Shown one piece after another: positions 8,570 to 17,878 of a DNA stretch of 64,000 nt. Each line of letters begins with the position of its first letter. The stretch's first letter is position 1. Position numbers and translations under genes: made by a program. The notes beneath the pieces are model-generated. The model was given only the letters and a program-made list of their open reading frames with translations. It searched no databases and had not been told where the DNA came from. This stretch comes from Candidatus Poribacteria bacterium (GTDB lineage: Bacteria; Poribacteria; WGA-4E; WGA-3G): the NCBI GenBank assembly GCA_022824265.1, contig JAJEAG010000010.1:1-64000 (forward strand), given 5' to 3'.

Positions 8570-10021
8570 ATGAAAATCAGACAAACTTTAGTCTTCATGT
8601 TTAAAAACCCTATCCCCATTTTCCTATACTTTATTCTCTGTTGGATACTGTTTTCTGCATTAGTTACAATATCAGATGATCCGTTTCAATATGGCACATT
8701 ACCAGAGGCTGCGAATGAAGTCAAAGAAGTAGGCAAAAATCTCCCTTGGTCATTATGGAAACTGTGTACAGCATTAACCATCATAATTGAGGAAATTGCA
8801 ACGGATATGTCGTATGAAGGTATTTGGTTTATGATTATTCCCGCGCTGTTTATAGGTTACCTTGAGGCGAGATGGTGTTTAAAAGGGATTGAGAAAAAGA
8901 GAAAAGAGTTGATGATTTTGCATAGTAACATAACTAAAGATTTTATTGAGGGTCAATCTGATGTAATGCAACATAATACTGAAAATGGTCAAGATACATC
9001 AATTCCTTGGGATAGTAGCGATACAGTTCAATCCAATTTCTATTTCATGAAGCAGCTTCTCTATCATTTCATATTCTGGATCGCTGTGTCTGCGATCCTT
9101 ACAATTGTCATGTATCTAACCGTTGGTAAAGGTGAATCTATACAACTTTTCATTAAGTATTTTGAAGGACTTTTGATACCATCTGCTGTTCTATCACTCC
9201 TATCAAGTTACCGTTCATCGCGAGGGTATGTAAAAGGGATTAATGCAAAACATAAGGAATGGACAGACTGGTATAACCGTCAAAAAGAGCTAATTGCTGC
9301 TGGAGATAATTTAGAAGAACTGCCTCTTTCTGTAAATTATATGCCTAATTCTAAATATAAGACTTTTATAGATACAGTTATTTTCATGTTACGAAATCCA
9401 AGTCACTTGCTCATTCATTTTGCAGTTTGGATAATTGCAGGTTTATTAATTCTGCTTGTTTCAATTGGAATATATGAAGGTTTATCTCCATTTCCAGCAA
9501 TAAATGATATTGTTTGGATTATACTTACATTTTGTTCTGTTCCTGCAGCAATCTTCTCTGTAATCGTCAATTATAGAGCCTCAAGAGGTATTCAAAAAGG
9601 AATGGAATTGGAACAGGATGAATGGAATAGATGGTATTCACAACAGACTGAAACACAGGAAGGAATACCTATTTCAGAAACAACTCAATCAGATTCGTAT
9701 CTAATGAATGCAAAAAAGACACTCATATCCTTGGCACGTAAACCACAACTGTTTCTGCTTCATTTAGTCTGTTGGATTACTGGTTTTGTTTTTGTCTACG
9801 GAATTACGAATTTAATAGTATTAGAAGCACTTCCTGATTTTGGTCAAATATTACTTGTTTTAATACTTGCATTCATCTCATCCTATCAAGAGATGAAAGG
9901 TATACATAATGGGAAAAATAATCAACGACAGACTTGGATAGATTGGTATCATCAACAACATCAGGATTCAGAAAAGGAATCTCAATTTTCTCAGAACCCA
10001 CCAATGTTGGAAGTCTATTAG
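8570..10021 (+). CDS. Membrane protein made of four repeated membrane/cytoplasmic units
   Basis: A 483-aa integral membrane protein. A unit of about 110-130 residues recurs four times. Each starts with a helix such as FKNPIPIFLYFILCW, FMKQLLYHFIFW, MLRNPSHLLIHFAVW or ARKPQLFLLHLVCW. Each then has a second membrane segment and closes with a basic amphipathic tail: RWCLKGIEKKRKEL, RGYVKGINAKHKEWTDWY, RGIQKGMELEQDEWNRWY or KGIHNGKNNQRQTWIDWY. Units 2-4 are the best conserved. I do not recognise the family. AGGAGG before the ATG at 8570 supports the start. It is monocistronic and followed by a good terminator. Confidence 0.8.
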   Translation: MKIRQTLVFMFKNPIPIFLYFILCWILFSALVTISDDPFQYGTLPEAANEVKEVGKNLPWSLWKLCTALTIIIEEIATDMSYEGIWFMIIPALFIGYLEARWCLKGIEKKRKELMILHSNITKDFIEGQSDVMQHNTENGQDTSIPWDSSDTVQSNFYFMKQLLYHFIFWIAVSAILTIVMYLTVGKGESIQLFIKYFEGLLIPSAVLSLLSSYRSSRGYVKGINAKHKEWTDWYNRQKELIAAGDNLEELPLSVNYMPNSKYKTFIDTVIFMLRNPSHLLIHFAVWIIAGLLILLVSIGIYEGLSPFPAINDIVWIILTFCSVPAAIFSVIVNYRASRGIQKGMELEQDEWNRWYSQQTETQEGIPISETTQSDSYLMNAKKTLISLARKPQLFLLHLVCWITGFVFVYGITNLIVLEALPDFGQILLVLILAFISSYQEMKGIHNGKNNQRQTWIDWYHQQHQDSEKESQFSQNPPMLEVY

Positions 10022-10065
10022 CAAACAGACTATTGACAGAAGTTTTCAACATTGTGTTTATATTA

Positions 10066-10096
10066 CGCATCAGATATTTTATCTGGTGCGTTTTTG
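10066..10096 (+). terminator. Rho-independent terminator after the four-repeat membrane protein
   Basis: CGCATCAGAT (10066-10075) pairs with ATCTGGTGCG (10081-10090), ten pairs with one G-U, around a five-base loop. A run of five T follows. Confidence 0.8.
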
Positions 10097-10228
10097 TGTT
10101 ACTTACCTGATGTCTTCCGATAAAATCATTGACTGCAAATGCAGAAACATATATGATATGAAGTATCACCTGAGTCAGAGCAAACATCAAAGACCACATT
10201 CGAATACGTATATTTGAAGGAGACACAA

Positions 10229-11626
10229 TTGAGTAGACCAAATATTCTTTTTATTATGTCAGACGACCACGCATCTCATGCGATGAGCTGCTACGGAAGT
10301 CGTATCAACGAAACACCACATCTTGACCGAATTGCAGATGGTGGGATGATTTTCCAAAACTGTTTCTGTGTCAACTCAATCTGCACACCCAGTCGTGCGA
10401 ACATATTGACTGGATTACATAGCCATCTCAACGGTGTAAAGACATTAAGCGATCCGCTTGATGGTCGAGAACGGAATGTTGCCAAAATGCTTCAGGCGGA
10501 CGGATACCAGACTGCTATGATAGGTAAATGGCATCTTGGACACGGTGGTAATGCTGATCCAACAGGATTTGATTATTGGAACGTGCTTCCCGGTCAAGGT
10601 GCGTATCATGATCCGGTCATGATTGAGGAAAGTGGCAGGACACAACATGAGGGTTATACAACAGATGTCATTACAGATTTTTCGTTGGATTGGCTGCAGA
10701 ATAGGGACAGAGATAAACCGTTTTTCCTGATGTGTCATCACAAAGCACCACATCGTCCTTGGGATTCAGACGAAAAACTCCATCACATGTATGCGGACGA
10801 AGATGTGCCTATGCCCGATAACTTCTTTGATGACTATGCTAATCGGTCGAATGCTGCAAAAAATGCCAAGATGCGTGTCTTCGGTCACATGAACGATAGA
10901 GATCTGAAAATAGAAAAATTCGGTCCTCCCCCTGAAGGTCTATCCGATGAAGAGTTGGCAAACTGGCAATATCAAAGGTACATCAAAGAATATTTGAGAT
11001 GTGTGGCATCAATTGATAACAATGTTGGTAGAATGCTTGATTATCTTGATGATGATGGTATCGCAGATGATACAATGGTGATTTACACTTCTGATCAAGG
11101 CTTTTTTTTAGGAGACCACGGTTGGTATGACAAGCGTTTTATGTATGAGGAATCGTTACGCATGCCCTTTATTGTTCGTTATCCACGGGCAATTGGTGCA
11201 GGAAGTTCTACACACGCGATGTCACTGAATATCGACTTTGCTGAAACATGGCTTGATTACGCAGGAATATCAATACCTGACGATATGCAGGGGACAAGTT
11301 TACGCCCAATTTTCGAGGGTGAAACACCGGACGATTGGCGAGAATCAATGTACTACCGTTACTGGATGCACCTTTCACATCACCATGTTCCCGCACACTA
11401 TGGTATACGGACTCACCGTTACAAACTCATCTATTATTATGGAGAAGCACTTGGAACATCTGGATCCGTTGGCCAACCGACAGAACCAGAATGGGAACTA
11501 TTTGATCTGGAAAAAGATCCGAATGAAATGTGTAGCGTCTATGATGATCCCGAATATGCTGATGTTGTCAAGGAATTGACTACTGAGTTGTATAAACTCA
11601 AAGAAGAAGCGATGGATGACGAGTAG
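10229..11626 (+). CDS. Type I sulfatase (CTPSR)
   Basis: A 465-aa arylsulfatase-family hydrolase that cleaves sulfate esters. It begins SRPNILFIMSDDHAS, with Asp12 and Asp13 as metal ligands. It carries the CTPSR signature, in which Cys52 is converted to formylglycine, then GKWHLG, and TSDQGFFLGDHGWYDKRFMYE with the remaining metal and sulfate ligands. The TTG at 10229 is chosen because AAGGAG ends six bases before it. No clear signal peptide is seen, so the location is uncertain. It is followed after 67 bases by a UxuA-like gene, possibly cotranscribed. No maturase gene is in the window. Confidence 0.92.
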   Translation: MSRPNILFIMSDDHASHAMSCYGSRINETPHLDRIADGGMIFQNCFCVNSICTPSRANILTGLHSHLNGVKTLSDPLDGRERNVAKMLQADGYQTAMIGKWHLGHGGNADPTGFDYWNVLPGQGAYHDPVMIEESGRTQHEGYTTDVITDFSLDWLQNRDRDKPFFLMCHHKAPHRPWDSDEKLHHMYADEDVPMPDNFFDDYANRSNAAKNAKMRVFGHMNDRDLKIEKFGPPPEGLSDEELANWQYQRYIKEYLRCVASIDNNVGRMLDYLDDDGIADDTMVIYTSDQGFFLGDHGWYDKRFMYEESLRMPFIVRYPRAIGAGSSTHAMSLNIDFAETWLDYAGISIPDDMQGTSLRPIFEGETPDDWRESMYYRYWMHLSHHHVPAHYGIRTHRYKLIYYYGEALGTSGSVGQPTEPEWELFDLEKDPNEMCSVYDDPEYADVVKELTTELYKLKEEAMDDE

Positions 11627-11693
11627 TCATTTAATAAACCTAACACATTGAGATAGATCCTTATAACGTTTATAATGAATATGGAGGCATAAT

Positions 11694-12710
11694 ATGGCAA
11701 ATAATCCACTGGATAATATAGCACCCGGTATGAAAGTAACAGCACAGATGTCCCCAGAACCCAGCGAGGCAGATCTTCAGTTTGCTAAACAGATGGATGT
11801 CGACTATGTTGTTCTCTGGACAAACGGTGCAAACGCCAATTACGACTACTTCATGAGTCGTCGTGAGATATTTGAGAACGCTGGATTGAAAATATATGGA
11901 TTTGGCAACAGCGATGTCCATAATCAAGATGCTATTGTGCTTAACTTAGAGAATCGTGATGCAAAAGTTGAGCAGTATAAACAATACATCCGTGATCTTG
12001 GTAGAGCGGGAATACCGTATACGACGTACGCACACATGGGTAATGGTATCTGGAGCACGGAACGTGAAACAACTCGTGGTGGTGCAAGTGCACGTGCTTT
12101 CAATCTTAAGACTGCAACAGAGGGACATTGGGGTGGTAATAAATACCCGATGCCACTCTCACACGGACGCGAGTATACTGAAGAAGAGATCTGGGATAAT
12201 TATACCTACTTCATTAAACAGGCTGCACCTGTTGCTGAGGAAGCAGGAGTGATGATCGGTATCCATCCTGACGATCCGCCTGCGGTGGACCTTGCAGGAA
12301 TTCCAAGGTGTATCTTTAGCAGCTTTGAGGGTTACAAACGTGCACTTGAAATTGCAGACAGTCCGAATGTTGGCATGTGTTTCTGTGTAGGCTGCTGGCT
12401 TGAGGGTGGAGATTTAATGGGTAAAGATGTCATTGAATCCATACGTTACTTTGGAGAACGTAATAAGATTTTTAAGGTGCATTTCCGCAATGTTGATAAA
12501 CCACTACCACATTTTGTTGAGACCTTCGTTGACAACGGATATCAAGATATGTATCACGTGGCAAAAGCACTCCGTGAAGTAGACTTCAATGGTGTTATGA
12601 TTCCTGACCATATTCCAAGCATGGCGGGTGACCATCGTGTTGGAACGGCGTATACAATCGCATACATGAATGCACTTGTCAAACGTGCAAATGAAGAAAC
12701 TGTAGCATAA
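11694..12710 (+). CDS. Mannonate dehydratase (UxuA)-like TIM-barrel protein
   Basis: A 338-aa TIM-barrel protein. The segment HFRNVDKPLPHFVETFVDNG followed by DMYHVAKALREVDFNGVMIPDH matches the C-terminal metal-binding region of UxuA, in which His and Asp residues bind the metal. GIHPDDPP and CFCVGCWLEGG are further UxuA-like strands. UxuA dehydrates D-mannonate to 2-keto-3-deoxygluconate in hexuronate breakdown; the true substrate here may be a related sugar acid. The ATG at 11694 has GGAGG six bases upstream. Its position after a sulfatase suggests a role in degrading sulfated or uronic-acid glycans. Confidence 0.75.
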   Translation: MANNPLDNIAPGMKVTAQMSPEPSEADLQFAKQMDVDYVVLWTNGANANYDYFMSRREIFENAGLKIYGFGNSDVHNQDAIVLNLENRDAKVEQYKQYIRDLGRAGIPYTTYAHMGNGIWSTERETTRGGASARAFNLKTATEGHWGGNKYPMPLSHGREYTEEEIWDNYTYFIKQAAPVAEEAGVMIGIHPDDPPAVDLAGIPRCIFSSFEGYKRALEIADSPNVGMCFCVGCWLEGGDLMGKDVIESIRYFGERNKIFKVHFRNVDKPLPHFVETFVDNGYQDMYHVAKALREVDFNGVMIPDHIPSMAGDHRVGTAYTIAYMNALVKRANEETVA

Positions 12711-12736
12711 GTCAGTTTCAAATCTATTCTTATATT

Positions 12737-12784
12737 CTGTGGGAGCGACCTCCCAGTCGCGCAACGGAGATCGTTCCTACATGA
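12737..12784. repeat. GGAGATCGTTCCTACA-type intergenic repeat
   Basis: This unit reads TGTGGGAGCGACCTCCCAGT and then GGAGATCGTTCCTACA. It is a hairpin-forming member of the family also found at 7878, 13755 and 28414. It lies between the convergent UxuA-like and trpA genes and could act as a transcription boundary. Confidence 0.6.
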
Positions 12785-12809
12785 ACTTGTACTGAGTTCA
12801 CGTTTAATC

Positions 12810-13619
12810 TTAGACCTTATCCATCTTTGTCCCGTTTGCCAATTCTGAAGCAAACTGCTTAACTGATGCAAGCATTTTGTCTTTGTCATCCAAGTGCTTT
12901 TCAGCGACATTGATGATTGCACTCGCTACGATTGCACCGTCAGCCACTTGTGCGACTTGGTTTGCTTGCTCAGGTGTTGAAACACCGAAACCTACACATA
13001 AAGGTTTGTCAGTGTGTTTCCGTAATTCTTCAACCATCGTTGCAACTTCCTCTGACAAGGTATGCCGCGCACCTGTTACGCCTGTTACCGAAACACAATA
13101 GATAAACCCGGTACTGACCGATGCAACCAATTTCATACGTTCAGGAGAACTTGTCGGTGCGACGAGGAAGATTGTAGCAAGGTTATACTGAGACGCTGCT
13201 TTGAGAAGTGGTTGCGCTTCTTCAGGTGGCAAGTCAGGGACAATCAATCCATCAACACCTACCTCTTGTGCTGCTTTACAAAATGCTTCTTCTCCCATAC
13301 GAAAGATTGGGTTATAGTAACTCATCAGCGCGATTGGTATATCTGAATGTTTGCGAAGATTTTTCACTATATCAAGAATCTGTACCAGTGAGATACGATG
13401 TTCAAGAGCGCGTTGACTTGCACGTTGAATTGTTGGACCATCTGCTATTGGGTCAGAGAAGGGGACACCGAGTTCAATAAGGTCTGCACCTGCTTCTTCA
13501 AAGGTGAGAAATAGTTCGGGGGTAAGTTCTGGGGTTGGGTCTCCAGCACAGACATAAGGCATAAATGCACATACACCTTGCTGTCGTAGTTCATTAAATT
13601 TTTTGTCTATACGATTCAT
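12810..13619 (-). CDS. trpA: Tryptophan synthase alpha subunit
   Basis: A 269-aa TIM barrel, the usual length for TrpA. It has LIELGVPFSDPIADGPTIQ, containing the catalytic Glu and Asp, and the phosphate-binding loops VSVTGVTGAR and GFGVSTPEQ. The alpha subunit splits indole-3-glycerol phosphate to indole and glyceraldehyde 3-phosphate and channels indole to TrpB. It stands alone here without trpB or other trp genes, so the pathway is dispersed in this genome. The start at 13619 gives the typical N-terminus MNRIDKKF. Confidence 0.96.
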   Translation of the reverse strand: MNRIDKKFNELRQQGVCAFMPYVCAGDPTPELTPELFLTFEEAGADLIELGVPFSDPIADGPTIQRASQRALEHRISLVQILDIVKNLRKHSDIPIALMSYYNPIFRMGEEAFCKAAQEVGVDGLIVPDLPPEEAQPLLKAASQYNLATIFLVAPTSSPERMKLVASVSTGFIYCVSVTGVTGARHTLSEEVATMVEELRKHTDKPLCVGFGVSTPEQANQVAQVADGAIVASAIINVAEKHLDDKDKMLASVKQFASELANGTKMDKV

Positions 13620-14029
13620 TGAATAATTATGTAATGGATTTCTGTTAGATTTTATATTGGTTCAATTATACATAGTAGGATTTGAATTGTCAAGCAGTTT
13701 TGATGTTGTGCAGAGGCATTCAGTTTTCGTTAATTCATAGAAATATGTTGTAAAGTCCCGACCATGAGGTCGCTTCTACAGAGGGTGTGGGTGAAGACGG
13801 ACGAGGAGACCTCGCCCTACGATGTTGTCTGAACCAAGGTTTTCAGGAGAAAAGGTCGCGATTCGGAGAGTGCTTTTACAAAGTAAGGCTTAATATTAAA
13901 AATAATAGAATTTGGAAAACTGAATGGCTCTGCAAAAAAGGGAATATATGGTATAATGATATTCTATTATTTTATATCATAGTTAATAAACACTGACTTG
14001 TAGCAGATGACTTAAATGGAGTGAAAACT
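13620..14029. other. 410-base divergent intergenic region
   Basis: This region lies between the start of trpA and the start of a lipoprotein gene on the opposite strand, so it must hold promoters for both. Its middle is occupied by GTCGCTTCTACA-type repeats at 13755-13882. The frame at 13787-13996 runs through them and is not credible. I see no clear attenuator for trpA. Confidence 0.5.
13755..13882. repeat. Cluster of three intergenic repeat units
   Basis: Three partial units are visible: GAGGTCGCTTCTACA, GAGACCTCGCCCTACGATG in the opposite sense, and GGTCGCGATTCGGAGAGTGC leading to TTTTACAAAG. They belong to the family at 7878, 12737 and 28414, but are more degenerate. Confidence 0.5.
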
Positions 14030-14557
14030 ATGCCACAATATCTTCGTATTGTCAAATTTATTTGCATGTGTGTTATTATTTCAGGTTGTCAATCAAAAGC
14101 ACTCCAGATGATAATTGAACCGCAGGAATGGGAAAACCTTTCTGTTGCAAAAGGGGCAACATGCACTGACGCAAAAATGATTGATGGAGATCTAAAAACA
14201 GTTGGATACGCGAAAGATGGTTGGATTCATTTAAGCCTACCTACGCGAAAAACAATTCATAAGATTGTTCTCAAAGGCACTAATATTACAGATGCCACAG
14301 TCTTTAAGAAAATTGAAGGAGACCAACGTTGGCCTGCAATACTTCAAATAAAAAACAACCGAAGTAACGTGATTCAGATGCGAAGGAGTTTTGTTACTCA
14401 AGCAATACGTATCTATGTAAGCGGAACTACAGAGGATGAACGAAAAACACCTTTAATTTCTTCTCGACAGGACCTTATTGTGCGACATAAAGGATTAGGA
14501 AAACCTTTTGTTCAAGAAATAGAAGTATACGGATTTATATCAAAGGAAAAAGAATGA
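14030..14557 (+). CDS. Lipoprotein with discoidin-like (F5/8 type C-like) domain
   Basis: A 175-aa predicted lipoprotein. The N-terminal helix ends in the lipobox IISGC (Cys20). The mature domain includes VAKGATCTDAKMIDGDLKT, then WIHLSLPTRKTIHKIVLKG and a C-terminal PFVQEIEVYG strand. That is the order of a galactose-binding, F5/8 type C-like beta-sandwich, which often binds glycans. The assignment comes from pattern, not from a search. The ATG at 14030 has GGAG eight bases upstream. Its stop overlaps the next start by four bases (ATGA), indicating translational coupling to the metallo-beta-lactamase-like/cupin protein. Confidence 0.6.
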   Translation: MPQYLRIVKFICMCVIISGCQSKALQMIIEPQEWENLSVAKGATCTDAKMIDGDLKTVGYAKDGWIHLSLPTRKTIHKIVLKGTNITDATVFKKIEGDQRWPAILQIKNNRSNVIQMRRSFVTQAIRIYVSGTTEDERKTPLISSRQDLIVRHKGLGKPFVQEIEVYGFISKEKE

Positions 14558-15615
14558 AACGACTGATTCATGAAAATTTATATAGTTGGTCAGTATTTAG
14601 TGAAGTAAGACAGATAGATTTTAATGGACATCTATGGGTTCGGGAGGAAGGAAATATCGCGATAGATCCAGTAGAAATGTGTGACTCTGACCGTGGGCAA
14701 TTAGAACAACTCGGTGGCGCGAAGTTAATTGTCATTACAAATCGCGACCATGAACGAGAAGCCGCTGCTTTTCAGGAATTGACTGGTGCGGATGTGATTG
14801 TGCATGAAGCAGATGCTGATTTAATGGATATAAAACCTTCACGAAAGATTAGTGATGGAGAAACTATTGTACCCGGATTACGAGCAATTCATCTATCTTA
14901 TGGTAAAAGTCCGGGAGAAATAGCACTCTATTTTAACCAGCAGCAAGCCATTCTGTTCGGAGACATAGTTGCAGGTGAACCTATGGGACGTTTAACACTC
15001 CTCGCAGATGATAAATTGGAAGACGCACCGAAAGCAGCAATGCAACTTCGTAAGGTGTTAGCAATGCGGTTCAACACTGTGCTTGTTGGAGATGGACATT
15101 CACTCTTTAGAGATGGACGACAAGAATTAGTAAATTGTCTACAGGCACGTGATGACATATATATCAACCGTATCAACATTGATGATATGGAATGGGTACA
15201 ACGGAAAGGTCCTACCACTTACAATTTTGAATATAAAGATATTGATCCGCTAATCGGTGCACAAAATATAGGATATTGCGTTTACCGATTACCACCAGGG
15301 AGTACGACTTTCCCAATGCACCTACACCATTTCGGTGAGGAGATGTGTTATGTGATGGAAGGAACTTGCACACTTAAAACACCGCGGGGTGATATTGAAG
15401 TGAGTGAAGGTGATTTTATTGCGTTTCCACCAGGTCCAGCAGGTACACATAAGTTCATCAACGAAAGTGATAATCCTGCAACCCTGTTGATACTTGGGAC
15501 TTATACTCCACATGATGTCAGTGAATATCCTGATTCCAATAAGGTTTTACCTTATGTTCTACAAAAAATATATCGTAAAGAACCGAGTCTTGAATATTTT
15601 GATGGTGAAGTGTAA
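14554..15615 (+). CDS. Degenerate metallo-beta-lactamase domain fused to a cupin
   Basis: A 353-aa cytosolic fusion. Residues about 10-205 follow the metallo-beta-lactamase fold order, but the HxHxDH motif is replaced by NRDHER. Only the later ILFGDIV and VLVGDGHSLF strands keep an Asp and a His, so hydrolase activity is doubtful. Residues about 240-335 are a cupin with PMHLHHFGEEMCYVMEG and GDFIAFPPGPAGTHKF, which supply the usual His, His, Glu and His metal ligands. The combination suggests a sugar-binding or isomerase-like sensor or enzyme; the substrate is unknown. It is translationally coupled to the upstream lipoprotein and convergent with a sulfatase. Confidence 0.75.
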   Translation: MKRLIHENLYSWSVFSEVRQIDFNGHLWVREEGNIAIDPVEMCDSDRGQLEQLGGAKLIVITNRDHEREAAAFQELTGADVIVHEADADLMDIKPSRKISDGETIVPGLRAIHLSYGKSPGEIALYFNQQQAILFGDIVAGEPMGRLTLLADDKLEDAPKAAMQLRKVLAMRFNTVLVGDGHSLFRDGRQELVNCLQARDDIYINRINIDDMEWVQRKGPTTYNFEYKDIDPLIGAQNIGYCVYRLPPGSTTFPMHLHHFGEEMCYVMEGTCTLKTPRGDIEVSEGDFIAFPPGPAGTHKFINESDNPATLLILGTYTPHDVSEYPDSNKVLPYVLQKIYRKEPSLEYFDGEV

Positions 15616-15627
15616 CGGTTAGTATTC

Positions 15628-16983
15628 TTAACCCTGTGACCTACGCATCTGTTGGTTTTCTTTTGCCGAAACATCTATTCGTTCTGGATCAAGTATTGTC
15701 CGCAGGTCGGTTTCCATTTCATTTCTTATTGCGGTATATTCAGGGTTTGAAGCCAAATCTATGTTTTCATTCGGGTCAATTTCTAAGTTGAACAGCTGCG
15801 GTTGACTTCCAACATAATGGCATAGTTTGTAATTGTCACGTTTGAGCATAAATCCTGCGTTAAGCATGCCTCTATCATGGTATTCTGAGAAGACTGCACG
15901 TGATGATTCGTTTTGTTGTTGGGAAATTTTCAACAGACTTTCTCCCGGTAAATCAGTAGGTTTTTCCATATCTGCAATGTCTAATAATGTTGGTAAGACA
16001 TCAACCAAAGAGACATTCTGTGTTATTCGTTTGTTCTCACAAATAGGCATACGTAATATCAAAGGCACTTTTACTGCAGATTCGTAGAAACACTGCTTTT
16101 GCCATATACCGTGACTGCCTGCCATCTCACCGTGATCACTTGTATATATGACGACAGTGTTCTCACTTAATGATGATGTCTCAATTGCATCTAAGATTCG
16201 TCCAATCTGTGCATCAAGAGTTGAGACAAGCGCGTAATACGATGCTAATGCACAACGAACGATTTCCTCTGGTGGGGGAATGTCGTTCCGCCATGCCCAA
16301 CGGTGGTGCTGAATGATTGGATGTTGAGATTCAAGTGGTTCGTTCCATGTATCTGGTAAGGTTAGGTTATCTGGGTCATACAATGAGTAGAATTCAGGTG
16401 GAGCAATCAGTGGAAAATGTGGATGCATAAACCCGCAGTATAGCAGGAAAGGTTTTTCGCTTGGAGAGGCGGCTTTTGTTTGAAGGAAGTCCACTGCCAA
16501 ATCCGCCACGTTTCGGTCATATCTTGTATGTTCGTGGTCTCCTGGACCGCATTCAGCGACGTGTGAATTGGAACCTCTTTGTTCGTCTGGTGTGCGCTTA
16601 GGTGGTCTTCCACTTGTGTTCCTCCAGCGAGGGAGATCGTCTAACAATCGCTCAGAAAAACCGAGAAGCCTGTCCTTTCCATTGAAATGTGTCCGACCAC
16701 ACAATACCATTTGATAACCCTTCTCTGTCAGATAATCTCCCCATGTTTTATGCTGTCTATCCAAAATTGCTCCCAAATCCCAAGCATCAATCTGATGAGG
16801 ATAACGCCCCGTTAGCATTGACAAGCGCGAAGGTGTGCAGATTGGATAATTACAATATGCATTATCAAAGGTATAACTGTTTTCAGATAAACGGTCAAGG
16901 TGAGGTGTCTGGACAACAGGATGTCCGTTGTGCCCCATCACAGTTCCTGTATGTTCATCAGAAAAGAGAAAGACGATATTCAT
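15628..16983 (-). CDS. Type I sulfatase (CTPSR)
   Basis: A 451-aa sulfatase. MNIVFLFSDEHTG supplies metal ligands, CTPSR contains Cys49 (formylglycine precursor), GRTHF follows, and TSDHGEMAGSHGIWQKQCFYE closes the active site. The ATG at 16983 gives a typical N-terminus. An in-frame ATG at 16995 directly abuts AAGGA and is less likely. There is no signal peptide, as in many sulfatases of this type. The first 13 codons are exactly duplicated inside the scrap at 18043-18079. It ends 12 bases from the convergent cupin gene. Confidence 0.9.
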   Translation of the reverse strand: MNIVFLFSDEHTGTVMGHNGHPVVQTPHLDRLSENSYTFDNAYCNYPICTPSRLSMLTGRYPHQIDAWDLGAILDRQHKTWGDYLTEKGYQMVLCGRTHFNGKDRLLGFSERLLDDLPRWRNTSGRPPKRTPDEQRGSNSHVAECGPGDHEHTRYDRNVADLAVDFLQTKAASPSEKPFLLYCGFMHPHFPLIAPPEFYSLYDPDNLTLPDTWNEPLESQHPIIQHHRWAWRNDIPPPEEIVRCALASYYALVSTLDAQIGRILDAIETSSLSENTVVIYTSDHGEMAGSHGIWQKQCFYESAVKVPLILRMPICENKRITQNVSLVDVLPTLLDIADMEKPTDLPGESLLKISQQQNESSRAVFSEYHDRGMLNAGFMLKRDNYKLCHYVGSQPQLFNLEIDPNENIDLASNPEYTAIRNEMETDLRTILDPERIDVSAKENQQMRRSQG

Positions 16984-17030
16984 CCGATGTACCATTCCTT
17001 TGTAGAATCAGCAATATATCGCGACACATT

Positions 17031-17714
17031 TCAACTTCCTTTCTTATTGCAGAACACCAATATGAACAAGTTATCTTCTATCTGTTCAACGCGTCTACAA
17101 ATTAGATGTTTCTCAATGATATACTTGGCAAAGGCGACTGTCCAAAAATAAGATGGATAGTAGAACATGCCTTGGTCAGGAATTGTACTATGTCCTGCTA
17201 CAGAACCGTTCAATGAATCATAGCGATCCAGAAAAGCTGTTTCACCCACTCTCTTGATAAATTCATCATGCATAAATACAACAAAGAGACCTTTATTTGA
17301 TAAAATCTGTTTTAACTGGACTGTTAAGTTCTCCATCGTTTCATACGATATCTCAACTATATTTGAAGGGAATAGTGCCAGATCGAATGAATCCTCTCTG
17401 TAAGGGAGAGCACTTAAATCTCCGATATTGAATTGACATTGACTTTTTCTCTTCTTCGCCACCTTTTTGGCATGGAGGATTGGAATTTCCGCGCAATCAA
17501 TACCAGTTGGAATAGCTCCCATGTCTTCCATGGCAAAGGTGCATCTTCCAGCATTACAACCTAAGTCTAACACACGCATGCCGGGTTGTATTAACTTGCT
17601 CAGATGTTTTGTGTATCTATCGATAGTAGATTTTGATTTTGAGTTATCTGGGTCAGTTGTCGGATGTACACCAATAGCGTTATACAATTTACGAATCGAA
17701 TCTATCGTTTTCAT
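17031..17714 (-). CDS. Class I SAM-dependent methyltransferase
   Basis: A 227-aa methyltransferase. Motif I is VLDLGCNAGRC, followed by an acidic residue after the second strand (GIDCAE), GDLSALPYREDSFDLAL as motifs II and III, and the LSNKGLFVVFMHDE strand. It resembles the UbiE/Methyltransf_11 group. The substrate is unknown. The gene lies 47 bases upstream of a sulfatase on the same strand and could be cotranscribed. AAAGGA eight bases before the ATG supports the start. Confidence 0.85.
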   Translation of the reverse strand: MKTIDSIRKLYNAIGVHPTTDPDNSKSKSTIDRYTKHLSKLIQPGMRVLDLGCNAGRCTFAMEDMGAIPTGIDCAEIPILHAKKVAKKRKSQCQFNIGDLSALPYREDSFDLALFPSNIVEISYETMENLTVQLKQILSNKGLFVVFMHDEFIKRVGETAFLDRYDSLNGSVAGHSTIPDQGMFYYPSYFWTVAFAKYIIEKHLICRRVEQIEDNLFILVFCNKKGS

Positions 17715-17878
17715 ATCCTGCTTTCCTTTTAGTCCGAGTTGTGTAGTTTACACCTATTCTGATTGTATGAAGTATTCCAATATTTGTAGTAAAATTCGTG
17801 GTCCGATCTCATGTAAAACAAATTCAATCCGGTATACATTACAAATCTGCTTAGGTCAGGATAAGCATTTTGTCACGG

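Noticed and set aside
13787-13996. A 69-codon frame between trpA and the lipoprotein gene
   Set aside because: It starts inside repeat units and is not followed by any coding signal.
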